Numbered from the stretch's first letter, positions 45,402 to 54,972 are shown. The stretch is DNA of 64,000 nucleotides from Thermoanaerobacter uzonensis DSM 18761 (GCF_900129115.1 NZ_FQUR01000006.1:186001-250000), one strand, 5' to 3'. The notes: generated from the letters alone by a model not told the origin. Translations and numbers: made by a program.

Positions 45402-46385
45402 ATGAAAATAGGTATTCCAAAAGCTTTAATGTATTATTTTTATTATCCATTCTGGAAAACTCTTTTCGAAAGCCTTGGTTTTGAAGTGGTCACCTCTGAC
45501 GATACTTCAAAAAGTATTTTAGACATAGGGGTAAAAGAAGCAGTTGCGGAAATATGTGTACCTATGAAGGTATATACAGGGCATGTTTTAAATTTGCTGG
45601 ATAAGAGTGTTGATTACATATATATTCCTAGGTTTGTAAGCTTAAGGAAAGGTATATTTATGTGCCCTAAATTTATGGGGTTGCCTGACATGATAAAAGG
45701 TCTTTTTGATGGCATTGAGAATAAAATTTTGACTCATAACATAGTGTCAAAAAGTACTGACATATCAGAGTTTCACAATTACACAGTTTTTATCGATAAA
45801 TTGGGTGTGAGTAGAAAAGATTTAAAAAATGCTTTAAAGAAAGCACGAGATAAATGGCTTGAGTTTAGAACTTTGAATAGGCAAGGATATGATATAAATG
45901 AGCTTTTGACGAGTGATGAACCAAAAAAATATGATGGTGATATTACAATAGGTCTAATTGGTTATGTATATAATGTTTATGATAGATTTGTCAATATGGA
46001 CTTGCTTAATGTTTTTCGCAAGCTCAATATAAAAGTTGTGACCTTTGATATGATGGAAGAAAAGATAATACAACGTCAATTGAAAAAATTTAAAAAAAAT
46101 ATGTTTTGGGAGTTTAGCAATATGCTCTTAGGTACGGCTTATGAGTTTATGGAAAGAGATGACATTGACGGCATTATTCATATTACTGCTTTTGGATGCG
46201 GTCCTGACTCAATTCTTGAGCCTTTTTTAACTATAGATTCTGAAAAGCACAAAAAACCTTTTATGACTTTAAGAATTGATGAACAAACTGGTGAAAGCCA
46301 CGTAATTACACGAGTTGAGGCATTTACGGACCTTATAAGGATTAAAAAATATAAAGCTGAAAAATCGATGGAAGGCGTGATTTAA
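45402..46385 (+). CDS. Acyl-CoA dehydratase activase-related protein (DUF2229)
   Basis: 327 residues. 'KIGIPKALMYYFYYPFWKTLFESLGFEVV', 'EICVPMKVYTGHVLNLLDKSVDYIYIPR' and 'GIIHITAFGCGPDSILEPFL' are the pattern of the DUF2229/HgdB-like domain found in large 2-hydroxyacyl-CoA dehydratase activase proteins, with conserved Cys likely binding an iron-sulfur cluster. In many Firmicutes this domain, the next gene's domain and the activase are one long chain; here they are three adjacent genes. GGAGGAGAGGAG ribosome site. Confidence 0.85.
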   Translation: MKIGIPKALMYYFYYPFWKTLFESLGFEVVTSDDTSKSILDIGVKEAVAEICVPMKVYTGHVLNLLDKSVDYIYIPRFVSLRKGIFMCPKFMGLPDMIKGLFDGIENKILTHNIVSKSTDISEFHNYTVFIDKLGVSRKDLKNALKKARDKWLEFRTLNRQGYDINELLTSDEPKKYDGDITIGLIGYVYNVYDRFVNMDLLNVFRKLNIKVVTFDMMEEKIIQRQLKKFKKNMFWEFSNMLLGTAYEFMERDDIDGIIHITAFGCGPDSILEPFLTIDSEKHKKPFMTLRIDEQTGESHVITRVEAFTDLIRIKKYKAEKSMEGVI

Positions 46386-47483
46386 GTGAAGATAACATTT
46401 CCTTATATGGGTTCTCCTTATATGTATGAAAAACTTTTTACATTATTAGGACATGAAGTGATAACTCCCCCGAAGCCTTCACAAAAAACTGTAGATTATG
46501 GGGTAAAATATAGCCCTGAATTTGCTTGTTTTCCTTTAAAGGTTATTTTAGGGACTTATCTTGAGGCTTTAGAATTAGGAGCGGATACTATAGTGACTTC
46601 TGGTGGGAATGGTCCCTGCAGGGCCGGTTACTATGGAGAGGCTCAGAAAAAAATACTTAAAAATATGGGATATGATGTCGAATTTATAATATTTGATGAG
46701 CCCAAGAGAGATTTAAAGACTTTTATGGAAAATGTAAAAAAGATAAAAGGAAATAATTCATGGCGGCAGGTTATTAAAACTGTAAAAATTGTATATGACA
46801 TGGCAAAATCGATGGACAAAGTAGAGAAATTCGTAGAGACCAAGAGAGCTTATGAGTGTAATAAGGGAGAGTTTACTAAGGCATGGCATGAAATTACAGA
46901 AGAGTATAGAAGAATAGAGTCTTCTGAAGATGTGAAAAAAGTTGAAAGAAAGGCAATTGAGAGGTTGAATAGTATAAAAATTTGTGAAGTACCGGAAGAA
47001 GAAAAAATAAGGATTGGAATAGTAGGAGAAATATATGTTGTGATGGAGCCTTCCATAAATGGTAATATAGAAGAAGTTTTAAATGCTTATGGTGCAGAAG
47101 TGGAAAGGTCTCATTACATTTCCGAATGGATTGACTTTAATCTAATACCTTTGCCTTCTTACAAAGAGAAAGAACATCAAATATTGAAAAAAGGTGAGAA
47201 ATACATAGAGATAATAATTGGTGGGCATGCCAAACAGTCTGTAGGTGCAATAATTGATTTTATGGAAAGAGGATTTGATGGAGTTGTTCATTTAAAACCC
47301 TTTGGATGTTTACCAGAACTTGTTTCTCAAAGTGTGATAGATAAAATAATGAGAGAATATGACTATCCAATTTTGTCACTTTCTGTAGATGAACAAATGG
47401 CTATTGCCAATGTATTAACGAGAATAGAAGCTTTTTTAGATGTTATAAAACTAAAAAAACACAGAAAAAGGATAGCGAGGTAG
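46386..47483 (+). CDS. 2-hydroxyacyl-CoA dehydratase D-component-like protein
   Basis: 365 residues. 'TFPYMGSPYMYEKLFTLLGHEVITPP', 'YSPEFACFPLKVILGTYLEALELGADTIVTSGGNGPCRAGYYGE', and 'GVVHLKPFGCLPE' show the HgdB/D-like fold with the Cys residues that ligate the cluster. GTG start immediately after the stop of the preceding gene, with GGAAGG upstream, so translation is coupled. No true dehydratase alpha/beta pair lies in the window, so its redox partner or substrate is unknown. Confidence 0.85.
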   Translation: MKITFPYMGSPYMYEKLFTLLGHEVITPPKPSQKTVDYGVKYSPEFACFPLKVILGTYLEALELGADTIVTSGGNGPCRAGYYGEAQKKILKNMGYDVEFIIFDEPKRDLKTFMENVKKIKGNNSWRQVIKTVKIVYDMAKSMDKVEKFVETKRAYECNKGEFTKAWHEITEEYRRIESSEDVKKVERKAIERLNSIKICEVPEEEKIRIGIVGEIYVVMEPSINGNIEEVLNAYGAEVERSHYISEWIDFNLIPLPSYKEKEHQILKKGEKYIEIIIGGHAKQSVGAIIDFMERGFDGVVHLKPFGCLPELVSQSVIDKIMREYDYPILSLSVDEQMAIANVLTRIEAFLDVIKLKKHRKRIAR

Positions 47484-47489
47484 ACAAAA

Positions 47490-48452
47490 GTGGAGAAAAT
47501 ATATATTGGTGTTGATGTAGGATCAGTAAGTATAAAAGTTGTAGCCATTGATGAAAATAATGAGGTATTATTCAATTCGTACGTAAGAAATGTTGGGCAA
47601 CCAATTGATACTGTAAAGGATGAACTAGCCAAATTACACAATGAATTGGCAACTAAAGAAATAGGTGGGGTTGGCGTAACGGGAAGTGGCAGACAGCTTC
47701 TTGGATACGTTCTTGGTGCAGATGTAATAAAAAATGAGATTACGGCCCATGCTACTGCTACATTACACTTTCATCCAGATGCTAGTACTATTTTTGAAAT
47801 TGGCGGACAGGACTCAAAACTTATTATTATAAATGATGGTACGATAGCTGACTTTGCTATGAATACGGTTTGTGCTGCTGGTACAGGGTCATTTCTTGAC
47901 CATCAGGCACAAAGACTGGGTATAAAGATTGAAGAATTTGGTGAAATTGCATTGACTGCAAAGCGAGATGTGAGAATTGCAGGTAGATGCACAGTCTTTG
48001 CCGAATCTGATATGATATCGAAACAGCAATACGGGTTTAGTAAAGCTGAAATATTAAAAGGTCTTTCTAAGGCCTTAGTGAGAAATTATATGAACAATCT
48101 TGTAAGAGGAAGAAAATTGAAGCCAGTTTTTGTATTCCAAGGCGGTGTTGCGGCAAATATTGCGATAAAAAAAGCGTTTGAAGAAGAAGTGGGACACGAA
48201 GTAATTGTGCCAAAGTATTACGATATTATGGGAGCAATAGGAATAGCGATGTTGGCAAAAGATGAAATGAAGCGGACAGGCAATTCTACTAAGTTTAAAG
48301 GGTTTGAGGTTTCAGAGGAGAAATTTGAGACGACGAGTTTTATTTGCAAAGCTTGTCCTAATGAATGTGAAATAATACAAATTAAAGCAAACGGCAAAGT
48401 AATAGCGATGACAGGAGATAGATGTGGAAGGTATTCAAATTCTGTCATATAA
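47490..48452 (+). CDS. CoA-substrate-specific enzyme activase (BcrAD/BadFG/HgdC family)
   Basis: ASKHA-fold ATPase of 320 residues that delivers a low-potential electron using ATP. 'IGVDVGSVSIKVVAID' (phosphate 1), 'IFEIGGQDSKLI', 'NTVCAAGTGSFLDHQAQRLGI' and 'AGRCTVFAESDMI' (the two bridging cluster cysteines) and 'VFQGGVAANIAIKKAFE' match HgdC-type activases. A C-terminal 'ICKACPNECEIIQI' Cys-rich extension of ~45 residues is additional. GTG start 6 bases after the previous gene. Third gene of the set. Confidence 0.92.
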   Translation: MEKIYIGVDVGSVSIKVVAIDENNEVLFNSYVRNVGQPIDTVKDELAKLHNELATKEIGGVGVTGSGRQLLGYVLGADVIKNEITAHATATLHFHPDASTIFEIGGQDSKLIIINDGTIADFAMNTVCAAGTGSFLDHQAQRLGIKIEEFGEIALTAKRDVRIAGRCTVFAESDMISKQQYGFSKAEILKGLSKALVRNYMNNLVRGRKLKPVFVFQGGVAANIAIKKAFEEEVGHEVIVPKYYDIMGAIGIAMLAKDEMKRTGNSTKFKGFEVSEEKFETTSFICKACPNECEIIQIKANGKVIAMTGDRCGRYSNSVI

Positions 48453-48498
48453 GCATAAGGAGGCTTTGAAAGTTTTGAAATAGTAGATGAAACGATAG

Positions 48499-48639
48499 GA
48501 CATTAAATTAAGTCAAGCAAAATTATTAATGGATCAGATTGAAACTATTCTTGATGAAACTTTTGGCATACATCATGTTACTTTGCAGATGGAATATGAA
48601 TGTTGCGAGAATGTTGGGCTGATAAATAGAAAAGGTTAG
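48499..48639 (+). pseudogene. 3' fragment of a cation diffusion facilitator (CDF) transporter gene
   Basis: After a stop at 48496, a 46-codon open stretch ends in TAG and reads 'LLMDQIETILDETFGIHHVTLQMEYECCENV', the pattern of the cytoplasmic C-terminal domain of CDF zinc/iron efflux proteins (ferredoxin-like fold ending in HVTLQIE). No start or membrane part remains. Like the lpd relic at 43911, only the 3' end survives. Confidence 0.65.
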
Positions 48640-48705
48640 TAATATAAAAAGCCTCCGAATTAGTTTACCAAACAAGGGGAGAAGAATAAAACCTTTTTCC
48701 CGTTG

Positions 48706-48968
48706 TTAGACTGTAGACAAACTTTCGAAAATAGGATATTTTGCAATCGGTGCGACTTGTGACAAAGCGGCAACAAAACTTAGCAAGACCAAGGGTGGAG
48801 GCAGGGCCGAAGCCAAGGAGGGCGGAGGCGGGCACTAAGACAAGGATGTCGAATGTGCCCGGTACCCTGCCGGAACCTGAAGGTCGAGTTTAGTTTTGTC
48901 GTTTTGGAACATCGGAGTGACGATGCAAAATATCCTATTTAAAAATTTTTGGCTTTGTCAACAAACTG
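48706..48968 (-). repeat. Copy 3 of the ~265-bp structured repeat, minus strand
   Basis: Read on the minus strand it starts CAGTTTGTTGACAAA and ends TTTGTCTACAGTCTA. It follows the minus-strand gene at 49005-49490, so again it runs in the direction of the gene before it. The long arms here read AAATAGGATATTTTGCA and TGCAAAATATCCTATTTT, changed on both sides relative to copy 1. Flanking terminator hairpins at 48969-49002 and 48670-48706 share GGGAGAAGAA-type arms but have diverged more than in other copies, suggesting an older insertion. Confidence 0.88.
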
Positions 48969-49004
48969 ACAATGGGAGAAGAAAACCGTCTTCCCTTGTT
49001 TTTA

Positions 49005-49490
49005 TTATTGCTCTTTCGCTTTTTTGAAATAATTTTCAAGCAATGCAATTATTATAATTCCTAATGTACCTCCTATTAAAGCTGTTATAAGTTGAGGCGT
49101 TGTAAAAGCCTGTACAATTTTTAGGGGAACTTTTACGTTAAAGAGCTGCATTATATATTTTACTGATAAAGCAAGCCATATAAACTTAACTACAGCACCT
49201 ATTATCATTCCTATTACTTTGTTTTTTTGTGTTGAAAAGAGCATTACATATAACCCATTACCTACCATTATAAAAGGAATCATTAAAGGAAATCCCATTA
49301 TGCCTACTAAAAATGCAATTACCGGTGTTAAAAGTCCTATTGTCACTCCTGACCACATTCCAACAGTACCAGCGGCAATTAGAAGCATTGCATTAACGAT
49401 AGAACCTGTTATAAGTTGGGGCATTTTTAAAAACTGAAATATTAAAGTAATAGCTAATAGGATAGCTGTTCTTGTTATAAATTTTGTATT
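49005..49490 (-). CDS. ECF transporter S component
   Basis: About 161 residues with five to six hydrophobic segments. 'TRTAILLAITLIFQFLKMPQLITGSIVNAMLLIAAGTVG' and 'GLLTPVIAFLVGIMGFPLMIPFIMVGN' are the pattern of substrate-capture (S) proteins of energy-coupling-factor vitamin transporters. The vitamin cannot be named; no A or T components are nearby, so it would use a shared ECF module. GTG 49490 is taken as start, 8 bases after AAAGGAGG; the frame extends upstream to 49523 without a ribosome site. Confidence 0.85.
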   Translation of the reverse strand, partial: NTKFITRTAILLAITLIFQFLKMPQLITGSIVNAMLLIAAGTVGMWSGVTIGLLTPVIAFLVGIMGFPLMIPFIMVGNGLYVMLFSTQKNKVIGMIIGAVVKFIWLALSVKYIMQLFNVKVPLKIVQAFTTPQLITALIGGTLGIIIIALLENYFKKAKEQ

Positions 49491-49592
49491 CACACAAATC
49501 GCCTCCTTTCCTCTTATTGTCAATTATATTTTATTACTTTAGCAAAAGAATGTCAAATAAATATCAAAGTTGAAAAGAAATTTTTAGCTTTG

Positions 49593-49621
49593 TTGACTTT
49601 CACACAAAGAAAGGATACAAT
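49593..49621 (+). promoter_or_regulatory. Promoter of the fetAB-like operon
   Basis: TTGACT (49593-49598), 17-base spacer, TACAAT (49616-49621), about 40 bases before the ATPase gene. Confidence 0.75.
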
Positions 49622-49663
49622 TTAAATATAAATGTAACAGTTGTTACAATAGAGGTGATTTGT

Positions 49664-50389
49664 ATGAAAAAAATAGAATTTAAAGAGGTTAGTTACGTCA
49701 CTTCTGAAAAAGAAATATTGAAAAACATTTCTATAAGGTTTGTAGGTGGAGCAATACATACTATTGTTGGCCCTTCTGGAGCTGGAAAATCAACTCTTAT
49801 TAAGCTGATAAACCGATTGATAGATCCAACCCATGGCAGTATTTTAATAGACGACGTGGATATTAAAACAATGGACGTGATAGATTTGAGAAGAAAGATT
49901 GGAATGGTTTTTCAAAAGCCTCATCTTTTTGAAGGAACAGTCAAAGAAAATATTGAGTATGGGCCAATGCTTAAAGGCGAAAAAAATGTGGATGTGAAGT
50001 ATTATTTGAGTATTGTGGGATTAAACAATGAATATGCTACAAGGGATGTGAAAAATTTATCAGGAGGTGAACAGCAAAGAGTTTCTATAGCTAGAACTCT
50101 TGCAAATAAGCCTGAAGCCCTTTTACTTGATGAGCCTACTTCAGCCCTTGACCCTACTTCTACAGAAACAATAGAGAAGTTGATGATTGAGTTAAAGGAA
50201 AAAATTAATTTGACGATTATTTGGATAACTCATAATATAGATCAAGCTAAGCGCATTGGAGATTACACAGCATTGCTTAACAAAGGGCAATTAATAGAAT
50301 ATGCTAAAACTCATGATTTTTTTACAAGTCCCCAAAATGAAATTACAGAATTATTTATACAAGGTAAATTAAAGGAGGAAGTTAAATGA
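49664..50389 (+). CDS. fetA: ABC transporter ATP-binding protein, FetA (YbbL) type
   Basis: Single-domain ABC ATPase, about 241 residues: Walker A '[18 protein letters not shown]', Q-loop '[18 protein letters not shown]', signature '[17 protein letters not shown]', Walker B '[13 protein letters not shown]', switch His 'ITHNIDQAK'. Phosphate-importer-like in sequence but paired with a FetB permease, as in the E. coli iron exporter. ATG 49664 follows AGAGGTG. Overlaps the permease gene by 4 bases. Confidence 0.88.
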   Translation: MKKIEFKEVSYVTSEKEILKNISIRFVGGAIHTIVGPSGAGKSTLIKLINRLIDPTHGSILIDDVDIKTMDVIDLRRKIGMVFQKPHLFEGTVKENIEYGPMLKGEKNVDVKYYLSIVGLNNEYATRDVKNLSGGEQQRVSIARTLANKPEALLLDEPTSALDPTSTETIEKLMIELKEKINLTIIWITHNIDQAKRIGDYTALLNKGQLIEYAKTHDFFTSPQNEITELFIQGKLKEEVK

Positions 50390-51141
50390 GTGTATTATCT
50401 TTAACATTGGCCTCAAGTCTTGTGCTAATATCTATTTTTATTTCTTATTATCAGAAACTGGGAATTGAAAAGGAAATATTCATAGGTACCATAAGGGCGG
50501 TTGTACAGCTTACAATAGTAGGGTACATTTTACATTACATATTTGCTACAAACAACGCTTTGTTTACTTTGGCAATGGTGACTTTAATGATAGTAGTTGC
50601 TGGAAATAATGCTTCAAAGAGAGGAAAGGGAATACCAAATGTCTTTTATTTTATCACTTTTTCGATTGCTTTAAGTGCTGCGATTACAATTTCTTTACTC
50701 ATTTTGTTTGGAAATATTCATTTTAGGCCACAGGAAGTCATACCTGTATCAGGAATGATAATAGGAAATTCAATGGTAGCTTCAGGACTTGCTGTTTCAA
50801 GGTTAAAGGATGAGATAAAAAATAGGTCAGAGGAGATAGAAGCGTATTTATCACTTGGTGCAACTTCAAGACAAGCGGCTCAAAAGGTGATAAAGACAGC
50901 GATAAAGACTGGGATGATTCCAACAGTTGACAGCATGAAAACTCTGGGTATCGTGCAATTGCCGGGGATGATGACAGGTCTCATATTGGGAGGAGTGGAC
51001 CCTATAGAGGCAGTCAAGTACCAGATAATGGTTACTTTTATGCTGGCATCAACAGTAGCGATTTCATGTTTTAGTGTTACTTTTCTCACCTATAGAAACT
51101 TTTTTACAAAACATCATCAATTAGTGATTGATTTACAATAA
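50386..51141 (+). CDS. fetB: FetB-type (UPF0014) ABC permease
   Basis: Membrane protein of 251 residues with six to seven hydrophobic segments. '[28 protein letters not shown]', '[40 protein letters not shown]', and '[29 protein letters not shown]' define UPF0014. With FetA it exports iron in E. coli; the same task is likely here. ATGAG start overlaps the ATPase stop; AAAGGAGG ribosome site within the end of fetA. Confidence 0.9.
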   Translation: MSVLSLTLASSLVLISIFISYYQKLGIEKEIFIGTIRAVVQLTIVGYILHYIFATNNALFTLAMVTLMIVVAGNNASKRGKGIPNVFYFITFSIALSAAITISLLILFGNIHFRPQEVIPVSGMIIGNSMVASGLAVSRLKDEIKNRSEEIEAYLSLGATSRQAAQKVIKTAIKTGMIPTVDSMKTLGIVQLPGMMTGLILGGVDPIEAVKYQIMVTFMLASTVAISCFSVTFLTYRNFFTKHHQLVIDLQ

Positions 51142-51158
51142 TATTGTTTAAAATGATA

Positions 51159-51187
51159 TTGCATTTATTTTTCTTTTATAATAAAAT
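51159..51187 (+). promoter_or_regulatory. Promoter of leuS
   Basis: TTGCAT (51159-51164), 17-base spacer, TAAAAT (51182-51187), about 20-25 bases before the T-box leader. Confidence 0.55.
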
Positions 51188-51209
51188 AATGTACAAATCA
51201 ATTTTTTAA

Positions 51210-51436
51210 ATGCGATGAAGTGGAGCAGTAGGCATTGTAAGCTTTAAGAGAGCCGTTGGTGGGTGTAAAACGGTAGCCTAAGATGCCGAAACTCGCCAGG
51301 GAGCAGGCATACTAAATTGTAGTAGGTATGCACGGTTACCGCCGTTACAGGTTTGAGAGGGCGCTTTTGCGCCAAAAAGAGTGGTACCACGGAAGAGTAG
51401 CTCTTTCGTCTCTTATGAGATGAAGGGCTTTTTTTA
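51210..51436 (+). promoter_or_regulatory. T-box leader of leuS
   Basis: Stem I includes AGTA (51227-51230), GGCAT pairing with ATGCC, GAGAGCCG and GGTGTAAAACGG; on its 3' side GAAACTCGCC offers the Leu codon CTC (51292-51294) as specifier. The T-box GAGTGGTACCACGG (51380-51393) contains the bases that pair with the tRNA acceptor end. A terminator (AGCTCTTTCGTCTC with GAGATGAAGGGCT, then T7; 51399-51435) follows. Uncharged leucine tRNA should allow read-through into leuS, as known for this class. Confidence 0.93.
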
Positions 51437-51468
51437 ATAAAATTAAAATTAAGTTAGAGGTGAAATAT

Positions 51469-53919
51469 ATGGCGTATTCTGTTGAAGTCGATAGAAAGTG
51501 GCAAAGAAAATGGGAAGAAACAAAGTTATACAAGTTTAATCCTGAAAATGTGGACAAAAAACTTTACTGTTTAGAGATGTTTTCTTATCCATCAGGTGCT
51601 AAACTTCACGTAGGGCACTGGTACAATTATGGTCCTACAGATTCATGGGCAAGACTTAAAAGGATGCAGGGATATGAAGTTTTTCATCCAATGGGGTTTG
51701 ATGCTTTTGGTCTTCCTGCAGAAAATTATGCAATAAAGACAGGAATACATCCTTATGATTCAACTATGGAAAATATAAGAACGATGGAAAAGCAGTTAAG
51801 AGAAATGGGGGCAACTTTTGATTGGGACTATGAAGTAATAACTTGCTTGCCGGACTATTATAAATGGACACAGTGGATTTTCCTTAAGCTTTTTGAGGCA
51901 GGCCTTGCCTATAGAAAAAAAGCTCCAGTAAACTGGTGCCCAAGCTGTCAAACTGTTCTTGCAAACGAGCAAGTTATAGATGGAAAATGTGAAAGGTGCG
52001 GTACTGAAGTTACAAAGAAAGATTTGACTCAGTGGTTTTTCAAGATAACTGCTTATGCAGAAGAACTCCTTGAAAAACTGGATGAACTTGATTGGCCTGA
52101 AAAGACAAAAATAATGCAGAGAAATTGGATTGGAAAGTCGGATGGAGCAGAGATAGAATTTAAAGTTGACGGCAAAGACCTGACATTTAAGGTGTTTACA
52201 ACAAGGGCTGATACGTTATATGGAGCGACGTATGTAGTTATCGCTCCAGAACATGAGATTGTGGATTTAATTACTACAGATGAATATAAACAAGCTGTTG
52301 AGGAGTATAAAGAGTACGCGAGAAAACAAAGTGAAATTGAAAGGTTGTCTACTGAAAAAGAAAAGACAGGAGTATTTACAGGAGCATACGCGATTCATCC
52401 TCTGACGGGAGAGAAACTCCCTATTTGGATAGCAGACTACGTCCTTGCAACATATGGAACAGGATGTGTCATGGCTGTTCCTGCCCATGATGAAAGAGAT
52501 TATGAATTTGCAACAAAATACAACCTTCCTATAAAAAGAGTGATAAAAGGAATTGGAGATGTGGACGACAGTCTACCCTTTGTTGAGTATGGAGTGCTTA
52601 TAAACAGTGGAGAATTTACAGGTATAAAATCAGAAGAGGCAAGGATAAAGATTGTAGAGAAATTGCAACAAGAAGGTAGAGCTTCTTTTAAGGTTAATTA
52701 CAGATTCAGAGACTGGCTTGTTTCAAGGCAGAGATACTGGGGGGCTCCAATACCTGTAATTCACTGTGAACGCTGTGGCATAGTCCCTGTCCCAGAAGAA
52801 GATTTGCCAGTGTTACTTCCTTATGATGTGGAATTTGCTCCAACAGGTGAGTCTCCACTTAAAAAGCATGAAGGCTTTATGAACGTTACTTGTCCAAAAT
52901 GTGGAGGCAAAGCGTTAAGAGACCCCGATACTCTTGACACTTTTGTAGATTCTTCCTGGTACTTTTTGAGATATCCCGATAACAAAAACGACAAAGAGCC
53001 TTTCAATAAAGAATGGATAAATAAAATGTTGCCTGTTGACAAGTATGTAGGTGGAGCAGAGCATGCGACAATGCATCTTTTGTACGCAAGGTTTGTCACA
53101 AAAGCTTTAAGAGACTTGGGATATCTTGACTTTGATGAACCTTTTAAATCATTAGTGCATCAAGGCACAATATTGGGACCTGATGGAAGCAGAATGAGTA
53201 AATCTAAAGGAAATGTCATTTCACCTGACGAATACATTAAAGAATACGGTTCTGATGTATTCAGGCTTTACCTTATGTTTGGATTTGCTTATTCTGAAGG
53301 TGGGCCGTGGAATGATGATGGTATTAAGGCTATTGCTCGGTTTGTCAACAGAGTGGAAAGATTCATAGAGAAGTTCATTGAAATAAGAAATAATTCCAGT
53401 AAAACTAAAGATGAAATGGGAGAAGAAGAAAGAGAATTAAACTATATAAGACATTATACTATAAAAAGTGTCACAGAAGATGCGGACAAATTTCAGTTTA
53501 ATACTGCAATAGCGAGGATAATGGAACTGGTAAATGCCCTTTATAAATACGAGGCAGATGTGGAAGTTAAAAATATCAAGTTTTATGAAGAAGTGGTGGC
53601 AGATTTAATAAAACTTTTAGCGCCATTTGCCCCTCATTTTTCTGAAGAAATGTGGGAAAAACTTGGGCGTGAATATTCTGTCTTTAATCAGAAATGGCCT
53701 GAGTGGGATGAAAAAGCTCTACAAAGAGATGTTGTAGAGATAGCTGTCCAGGTAAACGGCAAGCTAAGAGGAAGGATTGAAGTTCCTTCAAATGCTACTG
53801 ACGAAGAAGTAGAAAAGCTCGCTCTTTCAGATAAAAATGTAAAAGCATATGTGGATGGAAAAGAGATAAAGAAGGTCATAGTCGTCAAAAACAGGCTTGT
53901 AAATATTGTTGTGAAATAA
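51469..53919 (+). CDS. leuS: Leucyl-tRNA synthetase
   Basis: Class Ia synthetase of 816 residues, the normal bacterial length. '[20 protein letters not shown]' holds the HIGH-type motif (HVGH), '[14 protein letters not shown]' the KMSKS motif; zinc-site cysteines 'CPSCQT...CERCGTE' and 'CERCGIVPV...CPKCGGK' are present; editing domain '[19 protein letters not shown]' with '[12 protein letters not shown]' contains the conserved Thr and Asp. ATG 51469 follows AGAGGTG; the GTG 9 bases earlier overlaps this site. Regulated by the upstream T-box. Confidence 0.98.
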   Translation: MAYSVEVDRKWQRKWEETKLYKFNPENVDKKLYCLEMFSYPSGAKLHVGHWYNYGPTDSWARLKRMQGYEVFHPMGFDAFGLPAENYAIKTGIHPYDSTMENIRTMEKQLREMGATFDWDYEVITCLPDYYKWTQWIFLKLFEAGLAYRKKAPVNWCPSCQTVLANEQVIDGKCERCGTEVTKKDLTQWFFKITAYAEELLEKLDELDWPEKTKIMQRNWIGKSDGAEIEFKVDGKDLTFKVFTTRADTLYGATYVVIAPEHEIVDLITTDEYKQAVEEYKEYARKQSEIERLSTEKEKTGVFTGAYAIHPLTGEKLPIWIADYVLATYGTGCVMAVPAHDERDYEFATKYNLPIKRVIKGIGDVDDSLPFVEYGVLINSGEFTGIKSEEARIKIVEKLQQEGRASFKVNYRFRDWLVSRQRYWGAPIPVIHCERCGIVPVPEEDLPVLLPYDVEFAPTGESPLKKHEGFMNVTCPKCGGKALRDPDTLDTFVDSSWYFLRYPDNKNDKEPFNKEWINKMLPVDKYVGGAEHATMHLLYARFVTKALRDLGYLDFDEPFKSLVHQGTILGPDGSRMSKSKGNVISPDEYIKEYGSDVFRLYLMFGFAYSEGGPWNDDGIKAIARFVNRVERFIEKFIEIRNNSSKTKDEMGEEERELNYIRHYTIKSVTEDADKFQFNTAIARIMELVNALYKYEADVEVKNIKFYEEVVADLIKLLAPFAPHFSEEMWEKLGREYSVFNQKWPEWDEKALQRDVVEIAVQVNGKLRGRIEVPSNATDEEVEKLALSDKNVKAYVDGKEIKKVIVVKNRLVNIVVK

Positions 53920-53946
53920 ACTAAAGCAGGAGGTATGCTCCTGCTT

Positions 53947-54209
53947 CAGTTTGTTGACAAAGTCAAAAAATTTTAAAATAGGATATTTTGCATCGTCACT
54001 CCGATGTTCCAAAGCGACAAAACTAAACTCGACCTTCGGGTTCCGGCAGGGTACCGGGCACATTCGACATCCCTGTCTTAGTGCCCGCCTCCGCCATCCG
54101 TGGCTACGGCCCTGCCTCCACCCTCGGTCTTGTTAAGTTTTGTTGACGCTTTGTCACAAGTCGCACCGATTGCAAAATATCCTATTTTCGAAAGTTTGTC
54201 TACAGTCTG
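53947..54209 (+). repeat. Copy 4 of the ~265-bp structured repeat
   Basis: Begins CAGTTTGTTGACAAA, ends TTTGTCTACAGTCTG. Long arms AAAATAGGATATTTTGCA and TGCAAAATATCCTATTTT. The leuS terminator hairpin (arms AAGCAGGAG and CTCCTGCTT, loop GTATG) is present identically over 23 bases before (53924-53946) and after (54210-54232) the element; only the downstream copy is followed by extra T. Same direction as leuS. In the small GGGCAC-stem loop it reads GACATCCCTGTC where copies 1 and 2 read GGCATCCATGCC, a paired change. Confidence 0.9.
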
Positions 54210-54270
54210 AAGCAGGAGGTATGCTCCTGCTTTTAAATAAATATTTTTAGTGATGGTGAGGGAGTAAATT

Positions 54271-54972
54271 ATGATAGTAGATAGTGATGTTAAAAAGAGT
54301 ATAAATGGAGTTAAAAGTGCACTACCTATTGTGTTAGGATATTTGCCAATAGGTTTTGCTTATGGACTAGTTGGCGTGAAAAGCGGTTTTACTATTTCAC
54401 AAGTGATGGCATTGTCTCTTTTTGTATATGCGGGTTCAGCACAATTTATTGGTATAAGTTTGCTTAGTGCAGGAACAAGTATCGTTACATTGGTATCTAC
54501 AATATTTATAGTGAATTTGAGACACTTTTTATATAGTACATCACTATCGCAGTATATGAAACACATATCGAGGAAACATATACCAATATTATCTTTTTTT
54601 ATTACTGATGAGACATATGCTGTTGCGATTACAGATTTGCAAAGTAACTCTGAATACACTGAAGGTTATTTCTACCAACTATTTTTAACCTCCTATACAG
54701 CGTGGGTATTTTCTTCATTTTTAGGTGCTGTATCAGGAAGTTTAATAGGAGGCTCTATAAACGTAGGACTTGATTTTGCGCTTCCCGCAATGTATATTGC
54801 ATTGCTACTTATGCAAATATCAGGGTATAAAAAAGTTTTTATAAGTATATTTTCGGGTTTGCTGTCTATAACTTTGATGTTTATATTACCAGGAAATACA
54901 AATGTCATTGCAGCTGCATTAATAGGTGCAGGAATGGGGGTATTGCTTGACAAATGGGTACGAAATTTATAA
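54271..54972 (+). CDS. azlC: Branched-chain amino-acid exporter subunit AzlC
   Basis: Membrane protein of 233 residues. 'ALPIVLGYLPIGFAYGLVGVKSGF', 'VYAGSAQFIGISLLSAG', 'NLRHFLYSTSLSQYM' and 'FFITDETYAVAI' are AzlC signatures. The large subunit of a two-protein exporter for branched-chain amino acids (and azaleucine resistance in Bacillus). Downstream of leuS, separated by the repeat. GTGAGGGAG ribosome site. The azlD gene overlaps its last 19 bases. Confidence 0.92.
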   Translation: MIVDSDVKKSINGVKSALPIVLGYLPIGFAYGLVGVKSGFTISQVMALSLFVYAGSAQFIGISLLSAGTSIVTLVSTIFIVNLRHFLYSTSLSQYMKHISRKHIPILSFFITDETYAVAITDLQSNSEYTEGYFYQLFLTSYTAWVFSSFLGAVSGSLIGGSINVGLDFALPAMYIALLLMQISGYKKVFISIFSGLLSITLMFILPGNTNVIAAALIGAGMGVLLDKWVRNL

